From Tunturiibacter gelidiferens (GTDB taxonomy: Bacteria; Acidobacteriota; Terriglobia; Terriglobales; Acidobacteriaceae), in NCBI RefSeq assembly GCF_014201335.1, contig NZ_JACHEB010000010.1:1-64000 (forward strand): DNA of 64,000 nt, given 5' to 3'. Below are positions 55,496 to 63,933 of the stretch, piece after piece; the stretch's first letter is position 1, and each line of letters opens with the position of its first letter. The position numbers were made by a program, and so were the translations under genes. A model generated the notes under the pieces. That model saw only the letters and a program-made list of their open reading frames with translations, ran no database searches and was not told the DNA's origin.

Positions 55496-56317
55496 ATGAA
55501 AGAAACAACCGCCAAAAAACGCTTAGCATTTCGCGCTCTTCACAAAGATGGCTGCTTCATTCTGCCCAACCCATGGGATATCGGAAGCGCGCGTGTCCTC
55601 CAACATTTGGGCTTTTCCGCACTCGCTTCAACAAGTACAGGCTTTGCCTGGACAATGGGCAAACCCGACTATGCGATGACGATGGATAACGTATTAGGCC
55701 ACTTAAGATCGCTCTGCGATGCGACCGATCTTCCCGTCAATGCAGACTTCGAATCCGGATTCGCCGCAGATCCGCATGGCGTCGCGGCAAACGTAAAACT
55801 TGCGGTCGGGACGGGTATCGCGGGTGTTTCGATCGAGGATCGCAAGATGGGGGATCTCTCAAATCTTTACGACGTCTCTCAATCCGTTGCCAGAATTCAG
55901 GCCGCTCGTTCTGCGATTGATGAGACAGGTGAGGATGTCATCCTGGTAGCACGGACCGAAGGGCTACTCATTGACTCTGGAGCCATCACGAAAGCTATCG
56001 ATAAATTGGTCGCGTTCGCTGCCGCAGGCGCCGACTGCCTGTACGCTCCGGGTGTAGGCAAGAAAGAAGACATCATCGCGATGGTGAAAGCGGTAGCGCC
56101 CAAACCTGTGAATGTTCTAGTTATGGGACCGGGCACGACGGCAAGAGAATTGGAAGACCTCGGCGTTCGTAGGATCAGCGTAGGTGGAGCCCTTTCGTTA
56201 TCAGGATGGGGGGGCATGGTTGCAGCGAGTGAAAAACTCAAGGCAGGATTTTTCGACGGTTTAGGAGGCGCGACCTCTGGCGGTCAGCTCAACGAAATCT
56301 TTGCAAAGTTTGAATAG
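55496..56317 (+). CDS. Isocitrate lyase/PEP-mutase-family protein, paralogue of 36139-36957
   Basis: 273 residues from ATG 55496 with AAAGGAGA upstream; the longer frame back to 55190 overlaps the MGMT gene and is not used. The barrel start PNPWDIGSARVLQHLGFSALASTSTGFAW and the metal site LPVNADFESGFA are the same as in the paralogue; KKCGH is absent here too. VARTEGLLIDSG and DLGVRRISVGG complete the fold. The substrate is unknown. A convergent terminator-like repeat follows. Confidence 0.87.
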   Translation: MKETTAKKRLAFRALHKDGCFILPNPWDIGSARVLQHLGFSALASTSTGFAWTMGKPDYAMTMDNVLGHLRSLCDATDLPVNADFESGFAADPHGVAANVKLAVGTGIAGVSIEDRKMGDLSNLYDVSQSVARIQAARSAIDETGEDVILVARTEGLLIDSGAITKAIDKLVAFAAAGADCLYAPGVGKKEDIIAMVKAVAPKPVNVLVMGPGTTARELEDLGVRRISVGGALSLSGWGGMVAASEKLKAGFFDGLGGATSGGQLNEIFAKFE

Positions 56318-56333
56318 CTTCGATGCTGTCAGG

Positions 56334-56375
56334 AAACGGGTTAGATTCGGGTTCCCAACCGGGTCTGACCCGTTT
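56334..56375. terminator. Inverted repeat between convergent genes
   Basis: AAACGGGT at 56334-56341 pairs with ACCCGTTT at 56368-56375, with three further pairs inside (AGA/TCT). It lies between the convergent PEP-mutase-like and AAG genes and could serve both. Loop long, no U-tract. Confidence 0.5.
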
Positions 56376-56427
56376 CTATTGGCATGCATGTCCGAGAATG
56401 AGAGGACGAAAGTGCGATTCTCCATCC

Positions 56428-57030
56428 TCATGGTTTTTCGATGATTGCCCTGAATCTGAGAAGTTTTTCCGTGGCTTTAGTGATTCCGATTCGAATCGAA
56501 GTTTGTATCTTGTTCTGACGATACCCGTCGTCCAGAATTCGAACCGGAGAGCCGCTATCGGTCACGTCCATATTATTGTGATGCATGCGGTTAATTCCAA
56601 GAGCCTTGCACAGTTTCCCCGGTCCTCCCGTGAGCGCCGTCGCATTTTGTGTTCCCGATAGTCCACGTAGTCGTGTCATGGTCTCCAAGCCGGCAATCGG
56701 GTCCAGGGCGCGAAGCAAGACACCGCCAGCCTTCCCATCGAGATGGCTCGAAATACTAAGGCAATCGTTAATCCCATAGATCAGATAGACATGTGTAAAG
56801 CCAGGTGGGCCGAACAATACTGCATTGGCCGGAGTCTCGCCCCGAAACGCATGGGAGGCTGGGTCGGCCAAACCAAGATAGGCCTCGGTCTCAATGATGC
56901 GTCCGACCAATCGTTCCCCATTCAGGTCATGGATCAAGACCTTGCCGATCAGATTCCTCGCGACGATCTTGGGTGAGCGAGCGTAGAACGAACGCGGGAC
57001 GATTTGTGTGGAACTTGGCCTTGTTTTCAA
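56428..57030 (-). CDS. DNA-3-methyladenine glycosylase (AAG/MPG type)
   Basis: 200 residues from TTG 57030, which overlaps the DUF488 stop. The family pattern is complete: RSFYARSPKIVARNLIGKVL, GRIIETEAYLG with the catalytic glutamate, DPASHAFRGETPANAVLFGPPGFTHVYLIYG, and LTGGPGKLCKALGI. It excises alkylated purines in base-excision repair. It is the last gene of a three-gene overlapping operon with DUF488 and a cNMP-linked flavoprotein. MGMT, another alkylation-repair gene, is 1.6 kb away. Confidence 0.93.
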   Translation of the reverse strand: MKTRPSSTQIVPRSFYARSPKIVARNLIGKVLIHDLNGERLVGRIIETEAYLGLADPASHAFRGETPANAVLFGPPGFTHVYLIYGINDCLSISSHLDGKAGGVLLRALDPIAGLETMTRLRGLSGTQNATALTGGPGKLCKALGINRMHHNNMDVTDSGSPVRILDDGYRQNKIQTSIRIGITKATEKLLRFRAIIEKP

Positions 57031-57374
57031 GCCCGGCTCACGATTTCCTGGAGGATCACCGCCTGGTTATGGCTTTCGTCCCTGGCAGCGTAGATAAGCG
57101 TAACCGGACCTTCGGTCGCAGCGCGAATGATGGCTGACAGGTCCTCGTTTTTGAACCCGAGCTCCTGAATGTACTTTGCCCTGAACTGCGGCCAGCGTTT
57201 TGGATCATGCCCGAACCACTTGCGCAAATCAGAGCTTGGACCTATGTCCTTGAGCCACAAATCGATCCGGGCATCTTCCTTCTTGACACCTCTGGGCCAG
57301 AGCCTATCTACGAGAATCCGCGTGCCATCTTCCACATCGGTAACTTCATAAATCCGCTTGATCTTGACTGTCAT
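57027..57374 (-). CDS. DUF488-family protein
   Basis: 115 residues. IKRIYEVTDVEDGTRILVDRLWPRG and WFGHDPKRWPQFRAKYIQEL are the signatures of DUF488 (YeaO-like) proteins, whose role is unclear. It overlaps the flavoprotein stop (57371-57374) and the AAG start (57027-57030), so the three genes are coupled. Confidence 0.9.
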   Translation of the reverse strand: MTVKIKRIYEVTDVEDGTRILVDRLWPRGVKKEDARIDLWLKDIGPSSDLRKWFGHDPKRWPQFRAKYIQELGFKNEDLSAIIRAATEGPVTLIYAARDESHNQAVILQEIVSRA

Positions 57375-59077
57375 AGGCTTATCTCATCGTTGTGAGGCGC
57401 GCTGCTTGCCGACTGTATCGCGGCCAGCGCGGAATCGGGGGCAGCGGCCACAAGGTCGCGATGGTCAGCGAGATAGCGATGCACGTCCGAGACGACAACT
57501 GAACCTTCTCCTACTGCGGACGCGACACGTTTTACGGAGGTCGAGCGCACATCTCCGACAGCAAATATTCCTGCAACGCTCGTCGCGTAACGTGAGTTCT
57601 CAAAGCCGGTCGACTCACCTGTTACCACGAACCCCTTGCGGTCGAGTCGCAAAGTTCCGAAGAGCCATCCCGTATTTGGCTGGGCACCGATCATGACGAA
57701 CACGTTTTTGATTGGACGCGTTGTTCTCGCGCCTGTTCTCCGATCGACCCAGGAGACGCCTTCGAGTTTTTCATCTCCGTCGAGTCTCTCAATCTCGCTA
57801 TTAACGTGGAGCGTGATGCGCGCGGAGCTTTCAATTCGTGAAACTAAATACTGGGACATGGTTTTCGCTAGTGATTTCGCCCGGACAATCAAGTGCACGT
57901 GAGCAGAAACGCCCGCGAGAAACGCCGCGGCTTGCCCAGCGGAGTTTCCCCCGCCTACAACGATCACCTCGTGATCCCTGCACAGGAGCGACTCCATTGC
58001 AGTTGCGGCATAGTAGATCCCTTGATTCTCGAAGCGAAGGTAGTTGTCGAGATCGAGTCTCCGATACCTTGCGCCGCTCGCGACGACGACGGCGCGAGTC
58101 TGCACTTCGAGGCCGCCTTCGAGCACAAGCATGTGAAGTCCACCATTCGGGCGCACCGAGATTGCATTTCTCGAAATGGCAAAACGAACACCAAACTTAA
58201 GTGCCTGAACATGGGCGCGATGTCCAAGGCGTTGGCCGAAGATTCCGGTTGGAAAACCCAGATAGTTTTCTATTTTGGAGCTGGTGCCGGCTTGTCCGCC
58301 CGGGGCGATGCCTTCAATCACGAGCGTTGAAAGCCCTTCAGAGGCCGCGTAAACCGCAGCCGCAAGGCCGGCAGGTCCAGCACCGACGACAGTAACATCG
58401 TAAACCGACTTCGGATCGGGAAGTTCAGTGATTCCCAGATCATCTGCCAGGGTGGCAATTGCTGGTTTCTGAAGGACACGCCCATCGGCCAGCACTACAG
58501 ATGGCATCACTGGGCAATCCCGGTGCACCTCCAACGTTTGATGTGGATAGCCGTTCCGGATGAAAAAGCTCTCCAGAAGCAGATAGTCGGCATTGTCTGG
58601 CTGACCGACAAGGATGACACCACCCTTTTGTTCTTCGATCAATCGCAGCTTGCGCCAGATCGTAGCCTGCATGATCAGATTTGCGATATCGTCTTCAGCG
58701 CGCATGAGATGTTGAAGCTGTGGCCGAGTGATCCGAATCAAGACACTATCGCCCTTGGTTCGACATCCGGTCAGTGTCCGCTGGTAGTTAAACAGATCCA
58801 GCTCTCCTGAGAACTGTCGTGGGGTGAGCAATTGCAGGAAACACTCATGATTTTGCTTAGCCCGCGTGTAAACCTCTATGCTGCCCTCGATGATGACAAA
58901 CATATCGACCTGACGTTCATCGCGCCCAAAGAGCGTTGTTCGATCGGGGACAGCTTCAACAGTTCCATATGCTCGTAGCCGATCGAGCATCTCGTATGTG
59001 AGGTCGGGGTAGGCAAGATCGGGTCGAAAGGGTGGAACACTCGATGCTGGTAGCGCGTTATTAAGTTCTTCATACAT
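57371..59077 (-). CDS. cNMP-binding-domain/FAD-NAD(P) oxidoreductase fusion
   Basis: 568 residues. Residues about 25-140 form a cyclic-nucleotide-binding fold (EAVPDRTTLFGRDERQVDMFVIIEGSIEVY, GELDLFN). A linker with a thioredoxin-like trace follows (QTLEVHRDCPVMPSVVLADG). The rest is a thioredoxin-reductase-like flavoprotein: GAGPAG at 232-237, GGQAGTSSKIENYLGFP, GGGNSAG at 375-381 and ATSVAGIFAVGDVR. The redox CxxC is absent: YYAATAMES at 355-363 takes the place of YCATC. So it cannot reduce thioredoxin in the usual way and is more likely a ferredoxin/NADPH-type or redox-sensing protein. It is the first gene of the operon. Confidence 0.88.
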   Translation of the reverse strand: MYEELNNALPASSVPPFRPDLAYPDLTYEMLDRLRAYGTVEAVPDRTTLFGRDERQVDMFVIIEGSIEVYTRAKQNHECFLQLLTPRQFSGELDLFNYQRTLTGCRTKGDSVLIRITRPQLQHLMRAEDDIANLIMQATIWRKLRLIEEQKGGVILVGQPDNADYLLLESFFIRNGYPHQTLEVHRDCPVMPSVVLADGRVLQKPAIATLADDLGITELPDPKSVYDVTVVGAGPAGLAAAVYAASEGLSTLVIEGIAPGGQAGTSSKIENYLGFPTGIFGQRLGHRAHVQALKFGVRFAISRNAISVRPNGGLHMLVLEGGLEVQTRAVVVASGARYRRLDLDNYLRFENQGIYYAATAMESLLCRDHEVIVVGGGNSAGQAAAFLAGVSAHVHLIVRAKSLAKTMSQYLVSRIESSARITLHVNSEIERLDGDEKLEGVSWVDRRTGARTTRPIKNVFVMIGAQPNTGWLFGTLRLDRKGFVVTGESTGFENSRYATSVAGIFAVGDVRSTSVKRVASAVGEGSVVVSDVHRYLADHRDLVAAAPDSALAAIQSASSAPHNDEISL

Positions 59078-59182
59078 AGGAGAGATATCCGCAGAGTTAT
59101 TTAATGGCCGTTGTGTTGCCCCGGAACAAAGCGTAGGCGCCCTTATACAGACGAGTTGGCTGCCGCACGCTTGAACTGTTTG

Positions 59183-59890
59183 CTAAGCCAGATGTTCGTG
59201 AGCAGCTTCGAGAATAACGTCCAACACCACTTCGGGTTCGGTCATCGCTGCGGCGTAGTCGAGGGGATGGGTATAAATGTGCGCGTTCATCCTCTGCGCC
59301 ATCATTCTTTGCGTCTTTGCGCTAAGAACATGATCCTGTTCCGCGATCAAGTAGCTAGATGGAAGACGCTGCCAGGAAGGATTCGGAATACCACCGTTGA
59401 GGCATCGTACTGAGATCGGCTTTTGTGCGGCGGTCATGAGAGCCCATTGGTGCGCAGCCGCATGGGGAGCGAGTAATGTCTTGAATTCAGATTCAGACAT
59501 CCAGATGAATCCGTGTCGATCCGCTATCATTCGTGGCGATTCCGCGGGCGAGAGATCCGATTTCAATACATCCGCTACGGTTTCATTGCTATCCGGAGTA
59601 ATAGCGGAGATGAATACCAGAGCCTGTACAAGCTCTGAGCGTAGTGCTGCGTTTGCAATGAGGGCGCCGGAATAGGAATGTCCCACTAGCATAAGCGGAC
59701 CGTCTGTCAGCTCCAACGTTCGTTCGATCGCCGCTAAATCATCCTCGAAGGATGTAAGAGGAAGTTGGGCGGCAACGACCTGAAGACCATGTTGTTGAAG
59801 CGGAAGAATCACGCTATTCCACATCCCCGCATCAAGCCAGGGGCCGTGAACGAGGACGACCGTTGCTCTTTCTGCAAAACACGATTCCAT
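59183..59890 (-). CDS. Alpha/beta hydrolase (EstC-like)
   Basis: 235 residues; GAGGG precedes ATG 59890. HGPWLDAGMW holds the oxyanion loop, the nucleophile is Ser72 in GHSYSG, and IAEQDHVLS the acid Asp. At the usual catalytic His position (SHxxxxSxPE) the sequence reads PLDYAAAMTEPE, with Asp instead of His. A histidine lies just before it in YTHPLD, so an altered geometry or a loss of hydrolase activity is possible. It is close to the second hydrolase downstream in order but separated by 74 bases. Confidence 0.82.
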   Translation of the reverse strand: MESCFAERATVVLVHGPWLDAGMWNSVILPLQQHGLQVVAAQLPLTSFEDDLAAIERTLELTDGPLMLVGHSYSGALIANAALRSELVQALVFISAITPDSNETVADVLKSDLSPAESPRMIADRHGFIWMSESEFKTLLAPHAAAHQWALMTAAQKPISVRCLNGGIPNPSWQRLPSSYLIAEQDHVLSAKTQRMMAQRMNAHIYTHPLDYAAAMTEPEVVLDVILEAAHEHLA

Positions 59891-59964
59891 GCAAAACCCT
59901 CAAGCCTGAAGTACCGCCGGGCCATAAAGGAGAAGACCCGGCGGATGTATCGAGGACCGGTTCC

Positions 59965-60876
59965 TCAGCGTTTCAGGGAGCCGACCACGTTCGTCTGATA
60001 GAAGTCCTGCATATGCTTCGCGATATAGTTCAGGCAATCCTCAACAGCGAAGTGACCTGAGTTCAACCGATGCATTTCCGCCTTGGGCAGGATCTCGAGG
60101 AAGGCCTCACCACCAGCCGGCGTGAAAAAGATATCACCTTGGCCCCAAAAGATAATCGTCTTGGGCTGGTGATCCTTGAGGAACGCCTGCCACTTCGGAT
60201 AAAGCTCTACGTTGGTCCGATAATCATAGAAGAAGTCGAGCTGTACCTGCTTTGCGTTCGGGCGTTCGAGAAAATGATTGTCCATGTTCCAGTTATCGGG
60301 GCTGATCAGCTCTGGTTTGGGATGCCCGGTTGTGTAAACAGCGTGGACGGTGGGCGGCTCGAGAAAACCGGCGATCGCTTTCTCAGCTTCAGGCGAGCGA
60401 CCCTTCCAGTAGCTGTTCCGCAGCCCGCTCCAAACCTCAGTAAAGCCGATCTCGTAGGCATTGGTGTTCTGGATGATGAGCCATTCCAGCCAGTCAGGAT
60501 GCTTATCGAGAATGCGGAAGCCGACCGGGCCCCCATAGTCCTGAACGTAGAGGCCAAACCGAGTGAAGCCGGTCTTCTCAAGAAACTTGGTGACGATCGC
60601 CGCCGTGTTGTCGAAGGTATATGCGAACGACTTTGGATCGGGCATGTCGGAGTTACCGAAACCCGGATAATCGGGGGAAACGACATGAAAGCTCCCCGAT
60701 AGCTCGCGCATGAGATTGCGATACTGGTGCGACGACGAAGGAAAGCCATGCAGGAGCACAAGTTTAGGACTTTTGGGGTCGCCCGCCTCTCGATAAGCAA
60801 TGTTGAGCCCATCGATCTCGATTGTTTTGAAAGACACCGTTTTCGATGAAACAGAAGGATCGTATTCAATGCGCAT
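59965..60876 (-). CDS. Alpha/beta hydrolase (epoxide hydrolase/haloalkane dehalogenase-like)
   Basis: 303 residues from ATG 60876; ATG 60888 is possible and both follow GAGGAG. HGFP at 43-46, nucleophile Asp113 in VQDYGGPVG, acid Asp248 in WGQGDIFFTP and His275 in NSGHFAVED form a complete triad with an aspartate nucleophile, as in epoxide hydrolases and haloalkane dehalogenases. The exact substrate is unknown. An AraC remnant lies just upstream on the same strand. Confidence 0.87.
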   Translation of the reverse strand: MRIEYDPSVSSKTVSFKTIEIDGLNIAYREAGDPKSPKLVLLHGFPSSSHQYRNLMRELSGSFHVVSPDYPGFGNSDMPDPKSFAYTFDNTAAIVTKFLEKTGFTRFGLYVQDYGGPVGFRILDKHPDWLEWLIIQNTNAYEIGFTEVWSGLRNSYWKGRSPEAEKAIAGFLEPPTVHAVYTTGHPKPELISPDNWNMDNHFLERPNAKQVQLDFFYDYRTNVELYPKWQAFLKDHQPKTIIFWGQGDIFFTPAGGEAFLEILPKAEMHRLNSGHFAVEDCLNYIAKHMQDFYQTNVVGSLKR

Positions 60877-61065
60877 ATTGGTTCCCATCTCCTCGCCCAG
60901 AAGGCAAATCTCTTTTGTTCGCGGCTTCACCAGACAGCCGAGACGCAGATTGGAGTTGCGGGCCGACTCAACGTTACAAAATATTCCATTTACAGGGACA
61001 ATTTGCACCATTGCAAAGTGAACAAGGAGGTCACAGTTAGCCATATAAAGGGCATTGACTTCGTT

Positions 61066-61400
61066 TTAACGCTGACAGTCCTGTCGCCACCTCTTTGGCA
61101 TCGCTCCAACGAATTGGCGAAATGCTCTGGTGAAGTGACTCTGGTCCGCGAAGCCTACGCTTATGGCCATCTCGGAGATAGTGAGATTCGTTATTTAAAG
61201 CATTTGTTGAGCTCGTTGAATACGTGCCTGAAGGATGTATCGATAAGGCGGCATACCGGTCGAGTCACGAAATGCGCGGGCGAACTGGGATTGAGAACGT
61301 TTTGCAATCTTCGCGACTTCAGCGAGCAGCCTCTGACCAAGACGAGCAATAACCTAGCTCCACGATTGAAGCGCTGAAAGAATCATCCGTTCCGTATCAG
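61066..61400 (-). pseudogene. AraC-family HTH remnant
   Basis: Conceptual translation from about 61400 down gives an AraC DNA-binding domain interrupted by two stops: RLLAEVAKIAKRSQSQFARAF and PPYRYILQARIQRAQQML, then TAA, then ISEMAISVGFADQSHFTRAFRQFVGAMPKRWR and the natural stop at 61066-61068. Another stop (TAG) lies before RLLAEV. The sensing domain is gone. The upstream part is now occupied by the sigma gene's 3' end. It probably once regulated the hydrolase gene next to it. Confidence 0.82.
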
Positions 61401-62221
61401 ACATGTGCTGTATCCCTCGAAAAAGCTGTTCGTATTGTTTGAAATCCGATATCACTCATGATCGGAGCGTGCAGGCAGTCCTTAACCCCGATTTGATGGT
61501 TGCGGCACGCTTCGGATGCAACGGTATCGCGCTCTTCCTTGTCCGGGGCATCGCATGGAACTATCTCACATCGGTTTGCTGCAGAACTAGAGGGTTGAGC
61601 GTCAGGAGCGGAGATCGAGGACGGATGAACTCTCCGTGTCACCGGGAGATTCATCATCACTTCCAAACGTTCCTGAAGGAGATGGCGTGCACGGTGAAGC
61701 CGAGTCTTCGCTACGGAAAGGGATATGCCCAATTGTTCAGCGGCCTTTTGCGTCGAGAGCTCGTGAACTTCGCGCAGGAAGTAAATATTACGATAGCGAG
61801 GATGAAGCCCTGAGAGCGCTCGCGAAACAATCTCCCTGGTCTGGCTTTGCTCGGCCATGTAATACGGGTTGGACGCTTCATCTCTGACACTCGAAAACCG
61901 CTCGCAATAGGCTTCGATTGGTTCGAACGCAAGAAGTCCGCGACGGCGTAAATGACCCTTTGCCTCGTTGAGCGTAATGCTGATGAGCCAGGTACTCAAC
62001 CTCGAGTCCGCTCGAAAACCGCTCAGATTCTGAAACGCCTTCACGAGCGTTTCCTGAACTACATCTTCTGCATCTGTCTCATTCCTGACTACTGCGAGCG
62101 CCACGCGGCGAAGCCGGTGTTCATGGGGGCGAATCAGATCATAGAAGAGATTCGTCTCACCGGAAACGATAAGCGAAATGAGTCTGATTTCATCGCTTAC
62201 CGTGGGTGTTTCAATGCACAT
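61397..62221 (-). CDS. ECF sigma factor with long C-terminal tail
   Basis: 274 residues if ATG 62221 is used (GAGAG just upstream); ATG 62233 is close by and the frame is open to 62320. Region 2 is RLRRVALAVVRNETDAEDVVQETLVKAFQNL with LSTWLISITLNEAKGHLRRR; region 4 is LHPRYRNIYFLREVHELSTQKAAEQLGISLSVAKTRLHRARH. After it about 90 residues without a recognised domain follow, rich in Ser, Asp and Cys. This tail could be an added regulatory part or read-through into decayed sequence next to the AraC remnant. Confidence 0.82.
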   Translation of the reverse strand: MCIETPTVSDEIRLISLIVSGETNLFYDLIRPHEHRLRRVALAVVRNETDAEDVVQETLVKAFQNLSGFRADSRLSTWLISITLNEAKGHLRRRGLLAFEPIEAYCERFSSVRDEASNPYYMAEQSQTREIVSRALSGLHPRYRNIYFLREVHELSTQKAAEQLGISLSVAKTRLHRARHLLQERLEVMMNLPVTRRVHPSSISAPDAQPSSSAANRCEIVPCDAPDKEERDTVASEACRNHQIGVKDCLHAPIMSDIGFQTIRTAFSRDTAHV

Positions 62222-62585
62222 GCTTACTCTCATAGTGATAACTGGATTGACATCTCGTGATCTTTGGTTTCGACGATTCAAGGGATATAGCTGAGTCGCG
62301 CTTCTCCGTTTTTGTCTCAAATTGCCGTTTGGTCTGTTTTTGCTGTGGCGTCATGGTCAGTTACTCCGGAGCGTATTTATCTCCACTAAACTCTGAGTTG
62401 GCACTGCTTGTTACTCCGTTCGTCAAACCGGTTCAGCAACGATCCAAGCGAATTGGTTAGGAACACTTTCTGAGTGTGCGCTGAGATCAGGAACCGGCAC
62501 ACCTGAAAATCATTAGGTATCACACTGCAATTTGTGCAGGTCTAGGAGGTTGGACGAGCGGTAGGAATCAAGAAGGGGGGGTGGC
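62222..62585. other. Spacer between sigma factor and response regulator
   Basis: No supported gene. A promoter for each divergent gene should be here. A G-rich ribosome-binding stretch lies at its right end before ATG 62586. Confidence 0.4.
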
Positions 62586-63212
62586 ATGATGTCGGGACAA
62601 ATCAGAATCCTTACGGTCGATGACATGCCCGTATATCGGGAAGGTTTGGGAATGATCATCGCGACGCAGCCGGACATGTTGAACGTTGCTCAGGCTTCCG
62701 ACTCGGCTGAGGCGATTGCGGAGTATCGTCGACATCAGCCAGATGTAACGCTCATCGATCCTCGTCTGCCGAGCTGCTCTGGAATCGAAACAATGTCCAC
62801 CATTCGCGGCGAATTTCCAAAAGCAAAGATCATCATGCTTGCGACCTTCGATGGAGACATAGAGATCCAACAGGCCCTACGAGCAGGTGCTCTCGCTTAC
62901 GTGCTGAAGAGTGTTGCGAAGAACGAGCTGCTCGATATTATTCGCAAGGTGCACAGTGGCCGAAGATGCATTCCTGCAAATATTGCGACCAGATTGGCGG
63001 AACACATGGGACATGAGAGCCTGACGGCTCGTGAACTGGATGTTCTTAGGCTTATTGGCATTGGCCTGCGCAACAAACAAATTGCCAGTGACCTCGGAAT
63101 CTCCGAAACAACCGTGAGTTTTCACATCAAAAATGTAGTCGATAAGCTCGAGGCAAACGACAGGACCCATGCGGTAACGGTGGCACTACGAAGAGGTCTG
63201 CTGCATATGTGA
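62586..63212 (+). CDS. NarL/LuxR-type response regulator
   Basis: 208 residues with a GGGGGG stretch before ATG 62586. The receiver domain has the acidic VDD at 11-13, the phospho-acceptor Asp58 in VTLIDPRLPS and the lysine in YVLKS. The LuxR HTH lies at about 145-205: LTARELDVLRLIGIGLRNKQIASDLGISETTVSFHIKNVVDKLEA. No histidine kinase is adjacent, so it is an orphan in this window. Targets unknown. Confidence 0.92.
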   Translation: MMSGQIRILTVDDMPVYREGLGMIIATQPDMLNVAQASDSAEAIAEYRRHQPDVTLIDPRLPSCSGIETMSTIRGEFPKAKIIMLATFDGDIEIQQALRAGALAYVLKSVAKNELLDIIRKVHSGRRCIPANIATRLAEHMGHESLTARELDVLRLIGIGLRNKQIASDLGISETTVSFHIKNVVDKLEANDRTHAVTVALRRGLLHM

Positions 63213-63312
63213 AGACATCAGCGTATGGCATGCCGTTCTGAGGTACATTGAGGCCGCGCGGCCACCGCAAATGCTACGGCTGATGTGACATCAATCATCG
63301 TTCCGGTAGTAC

Positions 63313-63621
63313 TCACGCCGACTGGGGCTTGGCTGGTTGATAGCCACGTCTCCCTACCAGAGGCCTGTACTCGGGATTCTTGGTGAGGAAATGGAAGACA
63401 ATAGGGCAGACGATATCCACTTTAAGTTTATGGGCCTTTGCATATTCGAGTCCCATCTGAGCAAGCTCATTGGCTATGCCATGACCGCGGAGTACTGGAG
63501 GAACTTCCGTATGGAGAAGGGATATCCATCCTTCTCCGTCGGTTTCGTAGGCGAGATATGAGATGCCGCCATCTCGTTCGATTTCAAATCTTCCCTTCGT
63601 TGCTTCCATCGTTTCAGCCAT
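63313..63621 (-). CDS. Small GNAT-like N-acetyltransferase
   Basis: 102 residues from ATG 63621. It fits the short GNAT group (YjdJ/Acetyltransf_CG): ISYLAYETDGEGWISLLHTEVPPVLRGHGIANELAQMGLEYAKAHKLKVDIVCPIVFHFLTKNPEY, where VPPVLRGHGIA is the acetyl-CoA loop. The acceptor is unknown; small stress-linked members are common. A ten-pair palindrome lies upstream of it. Confidence 0.87.
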   Translation of the reverse strand: MAETMEATKGRFEIERDGGISYLAYETDGEGWISLLHTEVPPVLRGHGIANELAQMGLEYAKAHKLKVDIVCPIVFHFLTKNPEYRPLVGRRGYQPAKPQSA

Positions 63622-63645
63622 AAAGGTACCTGGGACTTGTGTTTT

Positions 63646-63673
63646 CGCTGATGAACCTCAGGATTCATCAGCG
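63646..63673. repeat. Perfect 10-bp inverted repeat upstream of the GNAT gene
   Basis: CGCTGATGAA at 63646-63655 and its exact complement at 63664-63673 flank an eight-base loop. It lies 25 bases upstream of the GNAT start. It could be an operator, or an mRNA hairpin in the leader. Nothing else in the region up to 63933 was recognised as a gene. Confidence 0.5.
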
Positions 63674-63933
63674 CGACTTAGGCGTGTAGTAGTCAGATGA
63701 GTCTTCTACCTGACTGTGACGTCATCATCTACGCAAAGATGACGGATTCCTCCTTCTATTTAACTTCAAGCCTAAAGATCGTAGATCGAACTTCTTGCAG
63801 GTTTGGACCTGTGTTTTTATGCAGGTGTATCCTACGTTGATCTGTCTCCTCGCTCAATCGTCCTCGCTAGACCCTCAATGAATCCTAAAGAAACTGCAGG
63901 TTGATTACTGCACTTTTTCGGAAGACGTCTGCC
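63674..63933. other. Right-edge spacer without a recognised gene
   Basis: It holds short imperfect inverted repeats (AGTCAG/CTGACT near 63688-63717) and a weak CAGGT/ACCTG stem followed by a T-run near 63808-63826, which could end a transcript. No coding frame is supported. Confidence 0.35.

Noticed and set aside
60306..60869. Long minus-strand frame inside the epoxide-hydrolase-like gene
   Set aside because: It is a shadow frame of a gene with a complete catalytic triad.
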